Shown here one piece after another: positions 45,891 to 58,101 of a stretch of DNA of 64,000 bases. The DNA comes from Sambucus nigra (lineage: Eukaryota; Streptophyta; Magnoliopsida; Dipsacales; Adoxaceae). The notes beneath the pieces were generated by a model. It was not told the DNA's origin. It worked only from the letters and a program-made list of their open reading frames with translations, and ran no database searches. Within the stretch, counting starts at the first letter, position 1; every line of letters begins with the position of its first letter. The stretch covers positions 786,398,384-786,462,383 of the forward strand of contig OX422207.1 in the NCBI GenBank assembly GCA_949130495.1. Direction: 5' to 3'. The translations under genes and the position numbers were made by a program.

Positions 45891-47745
45891 AGTTTAGATT
45901 GCTATGTAACATAAATACCTGCATGTTGTACTTTTTTGTCTAATAACCTCACACGAAAAAGTAGGTTAAAGAACTAGAAACTCGCATAATTAAATTAAAA
46001 GTGTTATTATCTGTATAACAACTTTATTTAACCTAGATAATGAAATTAGACTTTAATTAACTAGTCAAGCCTAATCTAGTGTGTCACATAGTTAACAATT
46101 TAAGTAAAAAGTTTAAATTGATCCTGCTCGAGTCCTCTATACAAACTCGTAGATATCTTGAGTTTACTCAACTCTAATTACTTCCGCATAGTATATTAAA
46201 AGCGCACCATTCCCCTCTCACTTGGAAATAAGCTTAGTGGCAACCTTATATAGTTAGAGGTTATAATAAGGTGAATATTTCACTTAACGGGGTACTTCCT
46301 AAGGAGAATTTGGGACACGATCATGGTATGATAATGTCAACAATGACCTCGGTGCATTAGGTTGGTCACAACATCACTAGAGAGATGGACAAGGTAGGCA
46401 TTGACAAAGGCGTTAGTCATTCACCAACCAAATGGTTTGTATACATCAAGGAGGTAAAAAGGGGAAGCCTTACCCCTAATAGGGGAGTCTAATGTTCGGC
46501 TTTTCGAAGGACATTAGGTTCTTATGTTGCTTCGTCTTGTGGGGATGGATGGTTTGTGATCCGATTTGTCACGGTTGGTGACTCGAGTCAGCATGTGTGG
46601 TTAGGTTATTACCCAATGAGTACGTCCAGTAGGAGTCGCAGACTTCTAAGTATGTGGCGTGGGCTCACGTTTTGTAGACCATAGTCCGTTGCGTGCGGGT
46701 GGTATTTTCTTAAAACGATTGTTTGTTCTTTTTTATTCTTGTGCGTCCCTTTCGATTTCAGTAATCGAGGATTGGTATTCCCACGATTATGGTAGCTCAG
46801 ATTTATACCATATTATGGTACGACACGGTTTGGCCTAGTAGAGTGCGGGTTGGCCTAGCATGGTCAATGCAGCTCGGTAACTGGGTGCGCCCTTATCTGA
46901 GGTATCCTTGCTATTGCACAGAGTTCAGTGCATGGGTGACTGCGCCTTCGGCTGCACTAATTGTTCATAATATCCATTCGCCTTACAGTTAGAGACTTTA
47001 TGGTCAATCGACACATCAGCCAGTGGCTCTGGTTATAAAGAGCATGATGACGACTTGAGGACATCGCATAGTGTTATAACTCCAAGAAACTTAGCACATA
47101 GTGTCATGTTGCCATAGTGAGTGGATTGGCATAATACTTAAGTGTGTGTTCCATAGTTAGGCGCCTAAATTGATCCTAGGTTCATGAAAATATCTTATGG
47201 AAGGTGTTAGTTAGGCGCACAAATTGTGACTTGGTAGGTGTGTCGCTCTATGGGATGAGTGACTTGCAATATGAAATTATGTGGTCATGGTGACCCGAGA
47301 ATTTGAGGAAACCCAGGATGTGTAATCCTAAGATTAGAGATGATTCTTGGTGATGAATCGGATTGGGCACTAGTCACGCGTTGTTTTACCCTTGGGTGGG
47401 TGTTAATCACTAGAGAGCATTACCCGATAGGGGTGCCGATATGCTTTAGGCATTAGCAAGGTAGTCTTAGAACTTGATTGAACGTGATCATTGAATGAGT
47501 GGACACTCAAGGATGGTTATATGACTTGATGGTAAGCATAACAGTGAAGGTTGGAGTATGTTTCATGTTGAACGTTTGGTGACAACCCCTATGAAAGAGC
47601 ATATGATGTCATCTTAGCTATTGAGGACTTTGATGATTTACTCTCGGAGGATTCCTATGACTTAGGATGAGAGGTGGTAAAACCCATGGACTTGAGAAAT
47701 TGGTGGATGGATAATTTTGGGGATATAATTTGATAAGGAGAATAA
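45891..47745 (+). other. Noncoding retroelement interior before an LTR
   Basis: About 1.85 kb without a supportable ORF. From about 46200 it has moderate GC. It ends TTTGATAAGGAGAATAA directly before TGTAATACCCG, like a polypurine tract beside a 3' LTR. It may be the interior of a large non-coding (LARD-like) derivative or the 3' untranslated part of a truncated chromovirus. No primer site or coding motif was seen. Confidence 0.4.
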
Positions 47746-50700
47746 TGTAATACCCGCGCCTAATATTTTATTATTTTTTCCTTGTAAATGGTAGTCATGT
47801 GAGACCCTTGAGATTTGGATCATTAATATATGGGATTTTATCTCTATTTGATTATTCCTTTAACCGATGGTAATCATTGGAAGTTTTGGGTGAAATTGGA
47901 GATTTAAGGAATCTAGGTAGATCAAATGAACTTGAAGGTCGTTCCAACAAGATCCTTATCTCGTTTGAACGAGAAGCCCACCTCATTCGAAGTGTACATC
48001 TAACGACGATCGAATGACCCACCACTGTATAGGTGCATAACCTCATTAAAAGTTTGTTCGAAAGGCTGATCGAATGAGGTCCAGTTCTGTTCGAACTACC
48101 TGGGAAAAAATCGATCATTTTGACTTGGCTTGTGTGTTGTCGCATTTTTAGCCGTTGGATTTAATGATGTGTTGACTTCTCGGCAACCCAGATCAAATGT
48201 GGGGCAAAACACTAGTTTCCCTTGGCATAAAGGGTTAAATGTGAGGGCATTTGGGGAATTTAACTACTTACGATTTTTAGAAGTATTATGTGCGTGTTTG
48301 GTTAATTTGGGAGACCTAAATCATATTTTCCTTTCTCTCTCTAGCTCTTGAGAGGTTCAGCACCCTTTCCAACCACAAACCACCCTACACCACCATGTCT
48401 CCACCTTGTGTTACCATATTTTACAGGTGTTCCACCATATATGAGCCTTATACACCCATTTCCTCAATGGTTGATCAAAGCTACGAATTTTTGCATATGT
48501 TATTGGAGGTTCTTGAAGATGAAAAAGTAAAAATTAATAGAGTTTGAAGGGGGGGGGGGGTGCTTGGAGCTAGGCAACCTCATTGAGAAGGGTTTTCATC
48601 ACCTTCTTCTTTATCCAACCATTTTAGGAACTCCGTTTGAGGCGAAAAACTCTATTATTTAGTTAAAAACATTATTTTTTCCATGTGTTGTTCATGTAGT
48701 TAGAGTTTGTAAGAGTATGATGTATTTATGATATGAGAATGATATTTCTTATGATTTGTAAAATATGTTACAAAGGGTTTCAATGGCGTTTGAGTAAAAT
48801 GGTGTATTTTAAGAAAACTTGGTATTAAACATTTTCATGAAATAAAAATGTTAAAAGAATGTTATTTTGTTAGGAGTAATTTACGAATAAATGTTTCAAA
48901 GTTTTATCTTGTGAAAAATTAGGATTTTTATGTAAATGGACATTTATTCAAGTTTTGAAGGAAAAAAAATATCTTTTGTCTTGAAAAGTATGTTTGTGCA
49001 AACGTTGTGAAATTTATAGAATATGTTATATTTTAGACCATTTTAATAGGATTGTTGGACATAAAATCCATTTTCTCATGCATATAAACTTGTATTATTT
49101 TGATGATGAACATATAAAAAAGTTTGATGAAGACTTATTGGTTTTAAATATGAAATAAAGAAAATAGAAATTTCATCCCTTAAAGTGTGTGAAAAAGGTG
49201 TTGAAAATAAGTATAAGGTTTCAAGACTACGAGTATTAATAAAGGAAATGGAAATTTTCTTATAAAGTAGTATTTAAATGCTCAATGATTTGTTGGAGAA
49301 AGAAGACAATGAAATAAAGATATTTCTAACATGAGAATTATGATGCTCCAAAGTGTTAAATAAGTGTTAATGAATTAAAAGCACTTAAGAAGTTAGTGTG
49401 GGTAATTTTATAGTGTTTGGGAAAGAACACTTGGGAAATTTGAGGGAAGGACAAGTTTGGAAACAAATAGTTAAAATGGAAATTTTATTCAAAGTGGAAC
49501 ATTTTTATTAAATAAAAATATTGAAAAGGGTGTTACACAAAATGGTCTTAAATGAACATAATTTTGGGATAAAATTAGTGCTAAAGTAAAAATGACAAGA
49601 AATGATGATTTTAAAGTGTAACACAAGTTGGCGTGAAACTCCGAGTTTTGATTTTGGTTGGGAAAAAGGAAAGTGGAATAATGTAAATATTTGTAAGATG
49701 TTAAAACACATTAATAAGGACTCATATGACATCGAGAATAATTAAGGATGGCTCGGAGCCCTGGGGTGAAAAATTTAAAATCATTGGCCAGAGCATATGG
49801 TAGCATACCGGACGGTGTGGAGCTCGTTAAAGTATGCAAATATTGGAAACCAGAGAAAAAGATAATGAAAATGGATAATGAAAGTGGTACATGGCAAAAA
49901 ATGGTTGTGTAATGAATATGTGAAAAGGCAACCTAACTTGAACGAATTAATAATTGTTCCAGTAAAGGATAAAGTGGATAGAAAATATGGAAATTGATTA
50001 ATATCCATAAAGTAAAGGAAAAGGTTAAAGAGAAGTGACTAAGTGGGAAGTTAAGCAACTTAAAGAGGTTTAATCTATAATTAACATAAGAGTATGTTTA
50101 TGAAAGATTTTCAAAAGAAAATAAGTATTTCTAACATGGTGCTCGCGTGTATTGAAAGGTGATTTTCAATGAAAATACTAACGTAGATTGGTATGAATAA
50201 AGGGTTAATTCTGGTAAAAGAAATCATTTTCCTTAAACAAAGGGTATTGGTTTAAAGTATTTAACCGGGTGTGTTAAATCAAGAATTAAATGTCAAGTCT
50301 AGTTAAAAAGAGTTCTTTATAAGATTAAGGTGGACTAATCGGGATAAGCTACGTTTTTGGAATAAAAACGTTTCATGCATTAAAGTATAAGCTACGTTAA
50401 TGCATGAAACCGTTTTTATTCCAAAAATGTAAATATAATGTATTAGAGTCTCCTTTTTGTCGTTCGATTCTATACTGCATCATTGTATTTTTCCATTGTG
50501 TATTCGGCGCATTCCCTCGTCTTTGTTACGATAGGTTGGGTGCGGTTTCGTATTTTGAGAGCGTTGTACATGTAAGTATTCTCTTTTTATTTTATGTTAG
50601 TAGCTCTGTATGCTTGGGTTCCGAAATTTTTTTCCACCGGTCCCTTACGTAGTTTTATTTAAATTGGAATCTCATGCTAAATAAGTGAAACGTTAATTAA

Positions 50701-50813
50701 ATAAAACTGGATTATCAACATTACATAAGTTGTTCCATTGCACTTCACACCTAACACTCAGGTCGGATCGGGTTGGCCACGAGTAACCCATAAACTCGGG
50801 TCGGGGCATCACA
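47746..50813 (+). mobile_element. Full chromovirus-type LTR (~3.1 kb), same family as 21748-25033
   Basis: TGTAATACCCGCGCC ... GTCGGGGCATCACA. The last ~370 bases align with the end of 21748-25033. The flanks AATAA and TATGA do not match and a polypurine-like tract precedes it, so it is more likely a 3' LTR than a solo LTR. A cluster of GATCGAATGA and TTCGAAC words lies at 47940-48105, and a run of 10-11 G at about 48550. Confidence 0.8.
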
Positions 50814-52329
50814 TATGACATAAAAGATACAACACTGACGCGATGCATAATGTGTATGCTATGCGTGTACCTACAACTCAAGTGCAAGCCGATCGCTCAA
50901 GTAATAACCCATAAAGTCCGGGTCGAATCCTCGGGGAATAGGACGATAATGTTTTTGATAACAACAATGGGATCGACTTCTAAAATCTAGTTATCGACTC
51001 ACGAAATTAATAAAAGGCGATTGATTGTGAGAAATTTCTAATTCACTAAGAAAACCTAATTAGCAAGTGCAAGTAAATTTAAGAAAGTAAGAAGCTGAAA
51101 TTTTGAATTTTTGAAAAACTATTTGGAAAATTAGAGTCGGAATCCAATCCATCGAACCATAGGTATCTCCGCTAAAAATAAAATTCTTGAGAAATATATA
51201 TTTAATTAGAAGAAAACATTAACTAATACGACTCACTAAATATATGAGGGTGTCAATCCGCACAATAATTAGTTAACAAATTAATTAAAGTGAATGAATG
51301 AATTATTAAACGTATATTGCATCCTCAAACATTCCGGCTGCCTACGACAAACTTAGTTAAAATATCTACAATATTAGTTTCAATAAAAATATCAAACTCT
51401 AGTAATGAAACATACAATTGTGTCGAATTTTATATTTACTGTAAAAAGCCTAGGTTTGGTTCATATTTTCTAACTCTCTATGAATCTTGCCGGACATATT
51501 TGTATTAACTATGTAAGAATCCATTAACAAGCATGTAAAAATAATGAAACAATAATAAGAATTTAAGGTTACCAAAGTTGAAGAACATGAACATGCAAGA
51601 AGAAATCTAAACTTCAAGAAAAACCAGTAAAGCGATTGAATTGAAGGTGAAAAATATGTAAACCATTCTCCTAAATGTTACTCCTTGATTAGAAGTTTTA
51701 AATTGAATTAAAACTATATTAAAATAACCCCAGTGACTAAATATATAGGTTAAAAGTCGTTTAGAAGAGTCCCTAACTCAAAAACTCTTTTGACTAAACG
51801 ATAAGCCCAAACTAAAAATCCCGCTTCAGGATTTGTCACGGTTTTAAATCGTGAAAATATTTGTTATGGTTATAGTTCATTATTAATAGCCAACCCAAAC
51901 CCATTCGCCCTCTGACCCGAATTGGTTCGATCCTAGGCTCTGTCCAAGTGTGGTTTTGTGTGCTCAAAGTTCTCTTATTTGCACTTATGCCTTTAGATTC
52001 TCATCCCAACTTCAAATGCACATAACTTCTTCACCGTAGCTCGGATTGATGTACAATTTTTTCAGTATTATCATGACTTCAATCTCTTAAACTTTTTAGT
52101 TGGCTCCTCCTCCAGGTTCCATTTGAAAAATTACGAAAATTCCTTTGACTTCCCTTTCTTTTGATTCTTTCATCGTTTCGGCGTTTCTCTTCCATCCACT
52201 TGCGCTAATTACCTATAAAATAAGAGATAAATATACAAAATACGAAATACTTGTCAAAAAGGGTTAGTAGCATAAATATGAGAGAAATTCAGTCTAATTA
52301 CATTGCATAAGACCGTAAAAATATCGAAA
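50814..52329 (+). mobile_element. Athila-like LTR fragment
   Basis: AAGTAATAACCCATAAAGTC and GGGTCGAATCCTCGGGGAA at 50899-50940 are typical of Athila-type LTRs, as is the CTTCAAATGCACATAACTTC block near 52010. A CACGG(T/C) cluster near 51835 recalls the one at 37340. The edges are uncertain, especially the left, which abuts the previous LTR. No coding sequence. Confidence 0.45.
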
Positions 52330-53124
52330 CTAAGGGGATATATATATGAAATATTTATGCCTAATCAAACACATAATATGGAATATATTTATACAAATAA
52401 GGGTGATTACCTGTAGCGTAAAAAATAACTATGGGAAAATAAAACCTACCTCAAACAAATATAATCCACATAAAATATAAATATGAAAATCAATAATAAT
52501 CCCTCTTCACATTCTGATCTTGAATCCATAATCTACGCGAAAAAATGAGCAACTTTCAGCCTGGTCTGTCGTCAAACTCCAACCGTGAGATCTTCAAATT
52601 AGGGTTTAAATATGGTAGAGTAATGGTGTTTAAGGGTTATGTTTAGGGTACTGTAGGTTTTAGGTTATTTGAGAAACAACGTACATGCACATAAAAAGAA
52701 AAGTTTAGACGTTCCTTAAATAAAAGTCAAATTGCCTCAAAGAAACCATGTGAAAAACAACACCTACTAAACCCCCCCCTCTCTCTCACTTGTCCTTTTT
52801 CGCTATAATGACCCTCTTCCCACCACTATAGCATCCCTAAACCCGTTATAGCGATTCCCTTTCTGTTCTGAAATCCTTCTTCCTTTATCTCTTATGTTTT
52901 CTTCTCATTTCTTCTCCTAATCCTTTAAAGATTCCAACAAGCACAATTAACTCAAACACTACTATTTTAAACTTGCTTTCTAAGAAAAACCAAAAGATCA
53001 ATATGCCCCTGACTTTCAAATGTTATTTTAAAATAGGATAAATCCAAATTAGAATCCAATTAGATTCGAGAAAAATGCACAATAAATCCTTATTAAATAG
53101 GTGCCAAAAATACGGGGTATTACA
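52330..53124 (-). mobile_element. Partial LTR, third copy of the 31755-35645 family
   Basis: Reads TGTAATACCCCG on the minus strand from 53124 and aligns with 32620-33384 (ATCCACATAAAATATAAAT, ATTCTGATCTTGAAT and ATTAGGGTTTAAA blocks). Only the first ~800 bases of the LTR are present; the left side is truncated. Confidence 0.75.
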
Positions 53125-53419
53125 CGTTGAGACTTGTTAAAGTATTTTTTTTTTTATTTTCCTCCCAAATGATTTTTTTTTTTTATAAAAGTGAGAATAA
53201 CGATTTATAGATTAAGGCATCTTTTGTTTATCAACTTCAAGTTGATTTTGCTCACATGTGCGAGAAGATTAAGTTATTTACAAAAGAGTTTTCGAGTGTT
53301 GATTTAATTTCAAAAAAAATTTGGAAAATAAAAAATGAACTCTTTAGAAAAAGGCCTTAACTCTTAGAAAAGAAAAATACGAGTTTTTAACTGAGCTTGC
53401 ACTTTTGAAAGATGTAAAT
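53125..53419 (+). other. Short AT-rich fragment, target of the Athila-like element
   Basis: Poly-T tracts and a weak Lys/Asn-rich reading frame (FAHMCEKIKLFTKEFSSVDL) that may be a copia gag tail. It ends TAAAT (53415-53419), the target duplication, and resumes at 59563. Confidence 0.35.
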
Positions 53420-53818
53420 TGATACGACGCAAATATTGCGTATTTCACCCGTTAACCTACGCGTTATTAGCCCCCTCGGGTATCTTAATCCCTATACTTA
53501 TGCTCGTTAACCAGACAACCCCGGATTTCTATGTTAACATGTTTTGCAGGGGTTAATTGAGCTTTTGTAGGTATTTAGGTACTAAGTATGAAGTTCGGAC
53601 GCGTTCCGCTCGATTCCCGTACACAATCGCACGTTCAAGGGCATTTTAGTCATTTTACAGATTGGGCACCTGGCCCAACATCTTCATGGAAGTTTTAGCC
53701 CTCCTCGCAAGCTTCGCGTGGCCGCAAACGGTGCGCGATTCCGATTCAGAACGAAGAAGTTACGGCGATTTTAGCGGAGGGGAAATGCAAGCCAAAACAG
53801 GGGAAAATGCAGTCTGCC

Positions 53819-53927
53819 CCTGCTTGATCGATCGATCGACCAAAGTGGTAGATCGATCGACCCTTCCCATTTTTGCCCCGTCTTATATGATCGATCGATC
53901 GACCAAAATGGTAGATCGATCGACCCC
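53819..53927 (+). promoter_or_regulatory. Two GATCGATCGACC hairpin units upstream of the TATA box
   Basis: Each unit reads GATCGATCGATCGACCA, a short loop, then TGGTAGATCGATCGACC, able to fold with one mismatch (GATCGATC.ACCA pairs with TGGT.GATCGATC). Units lie at 53825-53863 and 53889-53927, about 65-170 bases before the TATA box. The same pair is at 58507-58609 in the other LTR. Confidence 0.6.
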
Positions 53928-53992
53928 CTGTTTTTTTTTGGCAGATATTTTGCATTTTCTTTTCTTTCTTCTTTTCTTTTATTCCCACTTAC

Positions 53993-54000
53993 TATATAAA
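53993..54000 (+). promoter_or_regulatory. TATA box of the Athila-like LTR
   Basis: ACTATATAAAGG after a C/T-rich tract, about 570 bases into the LTR. The same box is at about 58675 in the 3' LTR. Confidence 0.7.
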
Positions 54001-54883
54001 GGTTTTTTGTTGTAATAAACAGGAGAGAACGTTTTTAGCTTAGTTTGTAGTTAGGGTTTGGGTTTTTGATTGGTTTTTCTTCTTCCCCTCTTGGATTGAC
54101 ACACTAATTGGTTGTAAGATTAACTATTCATCTTCCCTCTCCATTAATATAGTTGTATTCCATTCTTTCCTTGCTTTCTAGATAGATTTACATGCTTTCT
54201 AATTAGGTTTATTGTGTTTATTTATTGCTTTTCTAGTTTAATTTAGTTAATTCATTATGTACCCTTAGATAAATAGGGTCGGGATTGTTTTCCGCCATTT
54301 TCGGGCCCCGAGCTCCGAAAACTAGGTTTTGTGTAAAATTGCGTTTAATTGAAACCTCGCGTATTAAAGTCGGATTATTATGCGTTTAACTTTCTTTGTC
54401 ATGCAACGTTAGTGTTTATAGCGATTATCCGAATTTAACCCGCGTGTGATCATTTTTCAGTTAAATGTTTTATCTCGCAACTTTGGGTTAAATTCCTTCT
54501 TGCGTGATGTTTATGCTTAATTGAAAATGCTCGATTAAATGCTTTGGAGCCTTAATTCTAATTAGTAGTTGTTTCAGCCCGTGAATGTGCGTATGCGATC
54601 CCGATCCTCGCTTTACTTTAATTTAGCTTTAACTTCTCTTTTCTTTTGTTACCACAACCACCCTATCACCTTTTCTTATTTCTTTTACACCATTTTTATT
54701 CCTGAAGTTATAAAACAATTAAAGTCTAAAATTCAATCACTCCCTGTGGATTTTCGATACCCGACTTACCGCTTTACTTGCTTGTCAAGTGTAGTTGTAG
54801 TTTAGGTTCTTTTGCATGTCGAGCGGGAGCCGAAATCAACGATAGTGTCCCTACACGAACACTCGGTTTCCCTCGCGTCAAAA

Positions 54884-54900
54884 TGGCGCCGTTGCCGGGG
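54884..54900 (+). other. Primer-binding site, tRNA-Asp type
   Basis: TGGCGCCGTTGCCGGGG three bases after the LTR end. This is the site characteristic of Athila elements. Confidence 0.88.
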
Positions 54901-55073
54901 AGTGTGTTTTAGATAGTAATTGTTTTATTATTTCGTAGTATTTTTCCTTTTGTATTTGTATTCTTTCTTTTAACCTTTCTTGCAGGATTTGCATACTTGA
55001 GCGCTAAGAAACTTTTATTCGTGGTTGCTCACTTTCTTGCTCGGATTCTCCATCTACAAACAACGAGGTAATC

Positions 55074-55982
55074 ATGTCCTACTATTATAGTTATTACGGT
55101 TATTCTAATGATTCATACTTTGGGGATAGTTTTTAAGTTTTCCATTTTCAAGATTTTCTTGAAAATGAAAGACTTGAAAACATTTATCGGAATGAAAATC
55201 GTTATTGGGAGCTTGAGTTGGATTCATTATTTGAATCCAACGACGATTCTCATTTCATTACTTTCGAAGACGAGTTTCAACCAAATGAGGAGTCCGAAGC
55301 TCTTGAGCCGAGGAAGCCTACTTTGGAAGAAACTTTTCTTCTTTATTCCCAAGGTTTGGAAAGCCAAAATGGTGCTGGAATGAGACTTGGTTCACTTTGC
55401 GATGAGATGAATTCTTTTGCACAAAACAACGAGGAGGTGGAAACTTGTGTTTCACCTCAATTTTTCAGAGAATTTCTCATCGAGTGTGAATCTTTCTCCT
55501 CCGAAATTCAATCTCCTTCCGACGATGAGTCGATTGAGATTGAATTTGTTTCATCACCATATTCGTTTTCCGTGATCGAACCATTAGAATTACCGGTTGA
55601 TTCCTATGAGTCGGTAGAAACTTTTAAAATTTCTACACTTTTTGCCGACGAGGACTCTTTACCGGACTTGTTTTCGATGGATCCTATCCCCGTGTGTGCA
55701 CTATCTCCCATTCCACTTGAAAAACCTTTGGGAGATGAATCGACTTTTCTTGGATCTCTAGTGTACCTTTCCCCCTTATTATCCAAATCCCCCATCGTCC
55801 GCCCAAAATTTCAAATTGGCGATGGTTCATTTTTTTCACCACCCACATGCCTTCCGTTGTTCAAACGGAATTCATATCTTTCGGGAGGCATGTTCACTTT
55901 GGAGGGTCCACCATTGATCTTTCAAAGTCAAATACATTTTTGGGTGGACCCTCAACTATTTAGACTTCTAGTGTATAGTTAG
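55074..55982 (+). pseudogene. Single ORF of the Athila-like element, unknown product
   Basis: The first ATG (55074) opens MSYYYSYYGYSNDSYFGDSF and is stopped by TAA at 55134-55136. The same frame then runs open to 55982, with an internal ATG at 55218 giving 254 residues (MDSLFESNDDSHFITFEDEF). The product is acidic and Ser/Phe-rich with a KPTLEETFLLYSQGL block that loosely recalls segments of Athila-type gag. No zinc knuckle or enzyme motif is seen. It could be a gag remnant or an accessory protein. The early stop is a single-codon defect in an otherwise young element, so either translation starts at 55218 or this copy is a mutant. Confidence 0.65.
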
Positions 55983-58087
55983 TGTGAAGCCTAAATAGTA
56001 GGTTGTAAATAGTTAGCTTTTTAATTTTCTTTCTTTCCTATTTTTCTTTCCTTTTTAATTTAGTCTAGTGTAATTAGTTAACTTTTTGTTATTTGTTTTT
56101 TCTGTGCTCGGTACTAACTTGTTTTGTAGATTTCATTGGACTCATGCTTATGGAGATCACTCCAATTTTGGGTAATATCATTCTTTTCCTCTCTTAGTGT
56201 TGTGTTCTTAATGCGCATTGAGGACAATGCAACATTTAAGTTAGGGGGTGTAGGATATTCTATCCATTTCATGTGTAGTCCATGGATTTGCTCACATTTA
56301 GTTACTAAGTATGCCTTTTTGTGAAAAATTTAAAAATTTTCAAAAATATTTTCTTTCTTTTTTCTCCTTTGTTGGGCATTTTGCCTTGTTTCCAGTGATA
56401 AATTTCAATAATTGCCCGATCCAATAGACAACTCAATGATGCATGTTCTCGATTTTAGAAGTTATTAGACTTTAGTCCTCAAATCATTGATATTGTGAAT
56501 AACTTCATGAATTAAACTTTATCCTATGAGCATATGCACTTTCCTTGTTATATTGATTTGGTTTAAGATTTTTATAACTCGGTAATCTTTTGTTGCATTG
56601 TATATACTTACACCGAGTAAGCTTCGTACCTTTCGTCGTTTGTGAGTGTTATACACTATTCTTTTCTCATTGAAAACGTTGAATTCGTTGGTAATCTCAC
56701 TATTCTTTCATTGATCGTTCATTAATTGAGTCCATACTTGAAATGTGTTACTTGAGCATGATTTTCATATATTGTTTTGACTCGAGAATTGCATAAACTT
56801 TGTGAAATGATCATAGGCCCTCTTTGATATATCACCCATATTAGCCTTGACCTCACCCTTATATGTTTACCCTCGTTAACCCCTTTGAGCCTATATACTA
56901 GCCTTTCGTTTCATTACCCAAAATCCCATAACCAACTCTAAATTGGAGTTATAAACCATACATACACTTTCCATACCTTTGTTTGGAATGTTACTTGGGA
57001 TTGAATGATGTTTTTATGATGTCGGTTGCAATTTAGGCATATGAGAGTTTGAAAAGTAAAGAAAAGTGATGTGAAAAAAGTGAAGAAAAAGAGAAAGCAA
57101 AAAGCAATAGAAAACAAAAGAGAAAAAAAGTGAGAAAAAGAAGAAAAGAAAAAGAAAGAGAAAGTTGTTTGTTGTGTATATAGTTCAATAAGCTTTGATT
57201 ACTCTCCCCGATGATATATCTAATGCCGTTTTGGAACTTGTTTTTCCAATTTTGTTATTGCACGCATTCTCCCATTATCCCGAGTTTTCATCCCGAACAC
57301 TTTGAATCCGTACATACATTCCTTCGTTTCGCACCCTAGCCATTCCTACATCATAACCCTATTAAAGTCCTATGTGATCTTAGGTTGATTTAATTTAAAA
57401 GTCATAATAGTTGTGATAATCTGTGAAAATGCATTTCGCCTCTTTTAGTGTGCGGTATCCTTTCATTGAGATTACAATTTTTCATTTTTTATATAGCGTT
57501 CTTCTTTTGTGACATGTGTGCGGCCTAGTTTCCATTTACATTTACTCTTTATGCCCGCATGTTCCGTGTGTTACCTCCCATTCCGAGTGATTTCATTTGT
57601 TGAGCGTAATGTCCGTGAGGATTAAATATATGCTTGCTTTAATGTGTATCCGGTTTATATAAGTTTTTTGCCAAATCATACGATGCATATGCTCTCCCCC
57701 TCCCACTTTTAAGTTTCAATTCTATGAGGTGCATTCAACTTGTTAATAACAACGGACTTTAGCTTGAATTCATTCACTTTGCTAATAATGCGTATGAAAT
57801 CCTTTTCGCCATTATTGGGCTTGTTGCATGTTGGGTTGGGCATATTTGGAGGAAACTTTATGATGTTTGTGGGTTTCATCCCTGAAAACCCTCACGAGAC
57901 GACACTCGTCCACTAGGGTAACCTAGGGGTTTAACGGCTTATTGCATACGCTAAATGCAATCGAATCGCCCGCGAAAGTGGCCTTATCTTTTTATTTCTT
58001 TTATACCATACTTTTGTACTTCTCCTGCTTTTGGTTTGCTTGTAGTTCTTGTTGCATCCTATTTCATTGCTAGGGACTAGCAATGTG
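55983..58087 (+). other. Noncoding 3' interior of the Athila-like element
   Basis: Contains an Athila-type block CATTGAGGACAATGCAAC (56216-56233) followed by TTTAAGTTAGGGGGTGTA (56235-56252), which duplicates the true polypurine tract. An A/G-rich strand-asymmetric tract lies at 57050-57170. No ORF is supported. Confidence 0.7.
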
Positions 58088-58101
58088 TAAGTTAGGGGGT
58101 G
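58088..58101 (+). other. Polypurine tract of the Athila-like element
   Basis: TAAGTTAGGGGGTG directly before the 3' LTR start TGATACGACG, preceded by the typical GGGACTAGCAATGTG. Confidence 0.8.

Larger units (their letters stand above)
53420..54880 (+). repeat. 5' LTR of the Athila-like element
   Basis: Has two GATCGATCGACC hairpin units (53819-53863, 53888-53927), then a pyrimidine-rich tract and a TATATAAA box at 53993-54000. The GGTCGGGATTGTTTTCCGCC block and a T-rich leader follow. An open stretch at 53662-54015 lies upstream of the TATA box and is judged noncoding. Confidence 0.93.

Noticed and set aside
46789..46992. 67-codon ORF
   Set aside because: Isolated, no motif, in noncoding retroelement sequence.
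47746..50813. Calling this LTR a solo insertion
   Set aside because: The flanking pentamers AATAA and TATGA differ and a polypurine-like tract precedes it, so a 3' LTR is the better reading.
50899..50940. tRNA-like T-arm (GGGTCGAATCC)
   Set aside because: No acceptor stem or anticodon arm around it; the block is a known part of Athila-type LTRs.
53662..54015. 117-codon ORF in both Athila-like LTRs with DRSTKVVDRST
   Set aside because: Begins with TTG, lies mostly upstream of the TATA box, and the repeated peptide is just the GATCGATCGACC module translated. Its duplication only reflects LTR identity.
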